A stretch of DNA of 64,000 nucleotides, taken from assembly GCF_003589595.1 (NCBI RefSeq), contig NW_020653750.1, positions 6,322,005 through 6,386,004 of the forward strand, read 5' to 3'. Source of the DNA: Hyposmocoma kahamanoa. Lineage: Eukaryota; Arthropoda; Insecta; Lepidoptera; Cosmopterigidae. The notes beneath the pieces were generated by a model that was not told where the DNA came from, did not search any database, and saw only the letters and a program-made list of their open reading frames with translations. Positions 58,071-64,000 of the stretch are shown here, piece after piece. Made by a program: the position numbers and the translations under genes. Every line of letters begins with the position of its first letter. Position 1 is the stretch's first letter.

Positions 58071-61000
58071 GAGGAATCGCGAGCGCTTTGCACAGATTTT
58101 CGTTCTCACCTAACTAAGCACATTCGCTGCACCCACATTTGTGGTCGGGATTTAAAGCTCTTACTGCCGTTGCTTCAAGATATGAAATCCCAGTTAATCT
58201 TCTTTCTTACACTTATGCATTTTCAGTAACTGTACTTATGTATGGCACAGTGTAGTTTAATTACGTAGGATGAAGCTGAAAAGGGTCTCATTAAGCTAAA
58301 TTTTGTTTTAATGTCACGAACAAAAAATGTTCTCCTTCCGTATTTTCAACCTGGGCTTCCTTCCTATAGCGCTAACAATAAGCCTCGTGGGAGTGAAATG
58401 ACCGAAAAGTACCTACTAAACTGCATGAACAGTTTCATTACTAAGTTCGTCTGCACTATAATGAGGCGCTCACGGGAACATAAAACTCATATAAATATAA
58501 ATAAATAGCACACGTAGCGCTCACCAGAATGGAGATAAATTTGTCAAAATTATCACAGCACTAATGAAGGTCGGAATATCACTGGTTAAATGTATTATCG
58601 CGCAAAATTTGCGCCGTTAAAGTCCAGTATGGTGATAAATACAAACTTGGCTTCTCAACTCAGTGGCAACGACTGTGCCGTGATAACACTGGGTATGTTG
58701 TAAATGAGATCACACTCGTTACTCATTCTAAGAAATAAGCTAAGTATTGTGACGTTGAAAATTTAATAATATGTAAACAGATGTTATCATACGTTTAAGT
58801 CGGGAATAGCTATATTGTATCTTCTCATAAATATATACGCAATACGAATATGAATACATGTAATGAAGAATCTCTTGCTGGCAGTAGTAAACTTATTTAT
58901 TAGTTTGACTGGAACTCAAATAAGTGAAGGTCTTACTAACTTCTGACTTTTCCCCGACGTCAATAAGGAGAAAAACTTTCGATTATCGATTATTCCTTAT
59001 TTATATTTGATATAGGTAGCTGGTAGGGGTCGCGTCTATTACAGAAGCTTAGAATTACAGCAATTAGTGTCAAAACTTGGCCCATTTACGCATGAAACAT
59101 AATAAATGTATGGTTTATTATGTAAACTGAGTCAAAATTATCTTTGTTATGGGTGTATAAGATTTATTGAACTCCAATTTTGGGATTAAATTAAAGTGTT
59201 AACGGTTATTCGAAAGAAGGTTTAGCTGTTCAGTGAATATATCAATAAAATCTTCGATACCTAAAGGTATGAGTCTTTTCAGGTTGGTGTTATGTCTAAT
59301 TTCCGTGGCAATTTTTATTATCACGAAATATACGTATAACCGTGAAATATAAAACAGTATTAGTGTAGGTGATACCATGCTGGAATATTAAATAATATTT
59401 TATGAGAATGTATTCGAATACTTAGGTAATTAATAAAAATTGCCAAGGAAATTAGATAGTGAATAGTAATCCGAAAATAACCGATGTATTTTGAGCAAAT
59501 TTGCTTCAGCTAGAATATGATTATTATTTGCTTTTTTTCACAAATGTTTTTATTTCATAAGTCCAATGGAATGTTTTTGCCAGTTCAAATTAACTCAAAA
59601 TTATAAAAAAATATCGTGTTCCTTCAAATCAATGTATTTAATTATGTTTTATTTTATATATTAATAGTATGCTTGGTCAAGTACAACTAATTACACAGCC
59701 GCCAACATAAATATTGAATCACGTAGCAAAGATTATTGCTCACAATTACAATTAATTTCCTGTTTTCCTGCGTCCATTTTCCTTTATGGAGTTCTCAGTT
59801 TTAAACTTTAAGAATTAGTTGATGTATTTTCAAGAAGGTCAATATATTTTGCACTTAGTTTAATTTGTTTCCTCCATCCTATTTGTCGTAAGAGAAGCTA
59901 CAAGTACGTACGGAATAATGTAAGCATTAACTTCCTTATTCTGCACTTAAACGAGAGTTCCAATTTTGGACCAACGCCTAAATAGCGTTTTCACAAAGAA
60001 AATTAGTGTGACTCGGTACTTTTGTTCTAGGTTCCAGGCCCTGTACTCTCGTTCTCCGTCGGACATCCGTCCGAAACCATTACTGTGAAATAAGTAATAC
60101 CTGAGCAAATTACGCATGATGCGAATGAAGCATCATACTTGACATTGTCTTTCAATTTAGTCGAGTATTACTTATTTGACAGTAAGCGCCCAACTAAAAT
60201 GCGAAAGTTTTCGTTCGGCCGCCGCGCGGTAACCGTCCAGATACCACGCTTTCACGTACATTAATGGCGAATCTGAATTCTATTTACTAGGCAACAATAT
60301 TTAAATTTCTTGGAATAATACAACTGCACGACCTCCGCGTAGATCAAAGACAAGCCAGCCTCTCATTTAAGTTAAAACGTAAAAGCTAAATAAATAGAGC
60401 GTATTTTGCCATGAAAGTTCGGTCGCGTGAGCGCGCGAATAAACGCGCCCTAACGGTTTCAGACGATGAAAAACTATCTCATCCCGAATTTCGAGATTTC
60501 TTGTTGGTGTTGACTGATAAAACTTTGGTAAAATTTTGTACAGTAAATAATTAATGCGCCAGACAACCACACCAATTGCTTGGTATCAAACTATGGAATT
60601 CCCTGTACTATGAATACCTACCAGAGAAACGGAATTCACTCGGGGGCACTAAGCGGGACTCCCAGACCATTATGAATTTATAAAAAATACATTTCCCAAA
60701 TTGGTTCTACCTCCGCATCCATAGCGTTAGACCAAAGAGTGTCAAGTTTGATATGTTCTCTTACAATAACTTCTTGCTACGATCTTAACCAATTCTTTTG
60801 CTTTTCGATTTAAGCACTGGAAATACAACCCTAATGGCAGGGACTTGAGTATGATTTCTAGTGCTTGAAATCATACTCAGATCCTGACTTGAGCATTGAG
60901 TAGAGTTCTGGAATACGACCATAAGAAAACTCGTGTTTTTAAGTACGAAGTTTATTTTGATACATGATCTCGTTATCTATATTTTATGTATGTGTTGTAT

Positions 61001-61132
61001 AGATAATAGAGAACGTGTTTGCCGGGTTTTTTTTCGAGTTCCAAGAAAAGACCGGTTGTCTGAATACACGATGATGCGATATTGCGAGAATCAGATAAGC
61101 GTTCATTCACAAAAGCGCTTTATCTAAAGTGA
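58071..61132. other. Intergenic spacer
   Basis: AT-rich. It contains a short hairpin at about 60848-60886 (TTGAGTATGATTTC paired with GAAATCATACTCA) and a piece of a dispersed repeat near 60735. No exon or RNA gene is recognised. Confidence 0.45.
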
Positions 61133-61408
61133 GCAATACGTCCCACTACTAGGCACCGGTCTCCTCTCAGGTGAGTGTTTAGGCCATAGTCAGAGACGCT
61201 GGCCCAAAGCGAGTTGGGGTCGTTACATGTTTTCCGAGGGTTGTGAACCTTGTTCGACATGCAGGTTTCATGCACCGAAAAGCTCATGGTAAATCTGTAA
61301 TTAAATTTCGTACATAAATTCCGTGAACCTGAGAGTTGCGAGCCCGGATTCGAACTCATGGCCTCAGCTTGAGTGGCGGTAGGACAAACCATTAGGCTAC
61401 CACGGCTT
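61133..61408 (-). mobile_element. tRNA-derived SINE of the 36215 family
   Basis: Minus-strand copy with A box AGCCGTGGTAGCCTAATGG and B box GAGTTCGAATCCGGGC. The body has GGTTCACAACCCTCGGAAAA and the 3' end GGTGCCTAGTAGTGGGACGT. It is full length in comparison with 36215-36508. Confidence 0.75.
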
Positions 61409-62444
61409 ATCACAAAGACGCTTTATCTCAATCTCAGAAAACGTTTGACTAACGCCTGGCAGTGCTCAAACACTAGAATTGCACGTTAGGAGTGTATCTA
61501 GAAACTAGCAAGTAAGTAACGTTCGACATCTATATACAGAGGAATTTAAGACAGAAGTGCCGTGCTACAAAGTGACAACGAAGTAGTGAAGTCATTGTTT
61601 GAGGAGAAGCGATCACTTTTCTTTACGAGTAAATATTGTATAATACTTTGTGTCTACTTATCCTTAAAAGGTTTTTCTAGATACACAATGTATAGAAATA
61701 TACTTAAGTATAAAACAAGTTGTACTTATTTTGTTGTAGGTACACATCAGGAAAATAGACGCGTTGCTATCTTAAGAGTTATTTTTGCTTGCAGGCGATC
61801 AGTAGCAGCAACAATACCTTGCTTGTTCTTGAAAACAAATGATGTTTATGATGCTACATCTTATTTTTATTGTAAAGAAAAGTTTTTCACTAAAAAAAAC
61901 GTCAACAAAATAAGAGGCGGGGCTAGCTAGAATCTTTGCTTGCAAACGAAAATGTTTTGGGACTGGGAAAGCTTTAACTTTGTTGGTAGTACATTCTGTA
62001 CTCAGTTGAAGAACTCAATTTACTATACAATTTATGTAATGAAATTGTAACACGATGTAATCAAAACGTATGTGTGTTTGTAAGCAGTAGTAACACAGAT
62101 ATTTAACTTACCAGTTTATGGCCTTTTAGTTCGTTTCGACTAACATACTACAACCTAACATAGCCAAAGAGCAAAATTAGAAAACGGTCAAGAGTTATGG
62201 TTAAATTTTTACATTATTATACATTTCTCGTATTCATCCACAATTCTAGTATATTCAAGATTTATAAGTCCTCTTTAGTGTTTAGAGTAATTTAATTAAT
62301 CTAGAATGGATAGCAGAGTGCATATATACATATCATTCACCTCACACACACCACACACACCTATCACACCTGTCTCCCACCGGGGTAAGAAGGGACTGTT
62401 ATAAGTATAAGCATAATAATTTGAAAATAAAACCTATAAACATA
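61409..62444. other. Intergenic spacer
   Basis: An open frame of about 120 codons (61562-61930) lacks an ATG start, known domains or splice context, so I do not call it. A CACACCACACACACC-type microsatellite lies at 62340-62362. Confidence 0.4.
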
Positions 62445-62860
62445 CATTAATTGTAATCCGCTATGTAATCCCTTAAAACCCGTAAATATGTTAGAAAAAT
62501 AACTTTTTGCCCGTTAATTCATCCTATCGTTCTTTTTCGACTACCCTACTAATATCTTTCAGTGTTGCCATAGTGTTTTTATTGATTATATCGAATCGGT
62601 ATCTTATTTCTTTTAATCTGATAGTTATTGCAGGTAGTAAATATAATAATTTATTATTATTTTTGATTGATATAGCTTTCGTTAACACTACGGACCTCCA
62701 CCTACTACGCTCCAGACAAACCTCCATTCCCACCAGTCTCTTCATACACGCCCGTTGTTCTTGGTACTTTTGACCCCACCTTTTAAGGACATCCCAATCT
62801 GATTGAGATATTATGTACGCCGAGGTCTACAGCTCGCCACGCTTCTGTCCACGTTCGTTC
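62445..62860 (+). repeat. Dispersed repeat, copy B
   Basis: Diverged copy of 15558-15960 (ATTAATTGTAATCCGCTATG, AATATCTTTCAGTGTTGCCA, TCTGATAGTTATTGCAGG). Homology continues weakly into a GCCGAGGTCTACAGCTCG block that resembles GGTTGACCTCGGCCTG near 15910. Confidence 0.6.
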
Positions 62861-63167
62861 TATAAATTTCTGACGTCAATCTACCAACATTCATTAAGTT
62901 TATTACAGAGTGGAACTAAATAAAGTACAATCAAAATATAACAGCTTTATTCATATCGCAAGGCTACCACAGCATGCTAAGTAGTAAGAAGTGGTTTTTG
63001 TTATAGGTATGTAAGCTCTTTAGAGAGCTTTTAGAGTTTTAAAGCTCTTTAGAGTCTTCTTCTTCGTCTTTGTTTAGTTCCTAGATTTACACATTCTTAT
63101 TAGGACAAAAACAGACTGATGGTATAAGTGTGGTGACCCCATTATATGGATAGTCCGTAAGTTTAGC

Positions 63168-64000
63168 CTTACTTAGATAGATAGATGGATGGATCGATAG
63201 ATGGATCGCTGGTTGGATCGCTGGATGGATCGCTGGATGGATCAATGGATGGATCGATGGATTGATCGATGGATGGATCTATGGATGGGTCGATGGATGT
63301 ATCGATGGATGGATCGATGGATGGTTCGATGGATGGTTCGATGGATGGATCGATGGATGTGTCTATGGCCGGATCGTTGGATGGATCTAAGGATGGAACG
63401 ACGGATGGGTCGATGGATGGATTGCTGGATGGATCGATGGATGTATCGATGGATGGATCGATGGATGTTGCGATGAATGGATCGATGGATGGATCGTTGG
63501 ATGGATCTAAGGATGGATCGACTGACTCCGGAGTCTGCATTGCACGGCCTCACTCGTCTTGGGGGCGGGTCGGAGGACAACCGACTCGCCTCTCCGTTGG
63601 TGCGGGAGCCCTGGCGTAAGCTAGGGCGGCCGGGCGGCGTCGTGGTGAATGTTCACTGATCCCACGGCGCCAACTCAACCAGCGAGAGGGAAACCCGGGG
63701 GGGTTTTAGTGGGGTAGGCCCTCCAGTCTGGAGGGAGAGTCCCCACATAACTCCTGAGTCTCCCTGGGCTCATAAAGATTTCCCCCCCGTCAAAAAAAAA
63801 ACAAAAAAAAAAGGATGGATCGACTGTTGGGTCGATGGGTCGCTGGATGGTTCGACGGATAGATCGATGGATGGATCGATAGATTGGTCGATGGATGTAT
63901 CGATGGGTAAATCGATAGATGGTTCGATGGATTGATCGATGGATGGATCGATGAATTAATCGAGGTATTGATCCAAAGGTTGGATCAACGGACGGATCGC
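63168..64000. repeat. GGATGGATCGAT minisatellite
   Basis: A 12-bp unit, made of two GGAT-like words and one CGAT, repeated from about 63168 to the window edge and interrupted at 63525-63811. The period is a multiple of three and the unit has no stop in several frames, so both strands show long DGSMDGSM- or [12 protein letters not shown] frames. These are not genes. The array continues past the window. Confidence 0.9.
63525..63811 (+). mobile_element. 5'-truncated LINE (R1-like 3' end) inside the minisatellite
   Basis: A GC-rich insert of 287 bp ends in CCCCCCCGTCAAAAAAAAAA and a second A run. Both sides carry AGGATGGATCGACTG (63510-63524 and 63812-63826), an exact 15-bp target duplication. 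Interior landmarks are GGTGAATGTTCACTGATCCC, CTCCAGTCTGGAGGGAGAGT and CTCCTGAGTCTCCCTGGGCT. The 3' UTR style resembles lepidopteran R1-clade LINEs. The clade is inferred from style only. Confidence 0.8.

Noticed and set aside
61562..61930. A 122-codon open frame
   Set aside because: It has no ATG start, no recognisable domain, no splice context and AT-driven composition.
63169..63619. Long overlapping open frames on both strands ([24 protein letters not shown] types)
   Set aside because: They come from a 12-bp repeat whose length is a multiple of three and which lacks stop words. Similar frames appear on both strands, so they are not genes.

Overview
The window is AT-rich nuclear DNA of an insect, almost certainly a moth or butterfly. 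The coding genes are split by GT-AG introns, the introns and spacers are full of tRNA-derived SINEs, RTE-type LINE tails ending in the peptide YVQQWTAIG, mariner copies and many small TIR elements, and the proteins read as insect orthologues. I placed the exons by reading frame, splice sites and phase. No database search was run.

Layout: (1) 806-2522 (+) holds the last three exons of an SLC17-type major facilitator transporter whose 5' part lies outside the window. (2) 10352-31448 (-) is a complete 14-exon gene for RINT1, the ER-Golgi tether subunit (823 aa). (3) 32621-39782 (+) is a complete 7-exon gene for MBOAT7, a lysophosphatidylinositol acyltransferase (484 aa). It lies head-to-head with RINT1 across a spacer of about 1.2 kb. 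(4) 49202-54287 (-) is a 3-exon gene for a secreted protein (338 aa) with a six-cysteine N-terminal module and a PYGG-repeat region. (5) Everything else is intron or spacer made largely of transposable elements. From 54.3 kb to the end there is no recognisable coding exon, and the window closes in a GGATGGATCGAT minisatellite split by a recent LINE insertion.

The most striking object is at 10947-13624, inside the last RINT1 intron. It is a 2.7 kb LTR unit with two 130-bp LTRs, a 5-bp target duplication, a polypurine tract and a tRNA-Ser primer binding site. Its gag, protease, reverse transcriptase and nearly all of its RNase H region are missing, and in their place lies an intronless, near full-length copy of the RpL8 mRNA. 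The RpL8 copy is antisense to the retroelement, and its 3' end abuts the primer binding site. This looks like a retrocopy made by template switching inside a mag-like gypsy element, in an unusual orientation that suggests priming by plus-strand strong-stop DNA.

Other points worth a look are a diverged, non-coding repeat cluster at 43.1-47.3 kb, a perfect 25-bp hairpin in a RINT1 intron, TIR elements enclosing tRNA-like sequence, and several non-autonomous hAT and Harbinger-like elements with readable target duplications.
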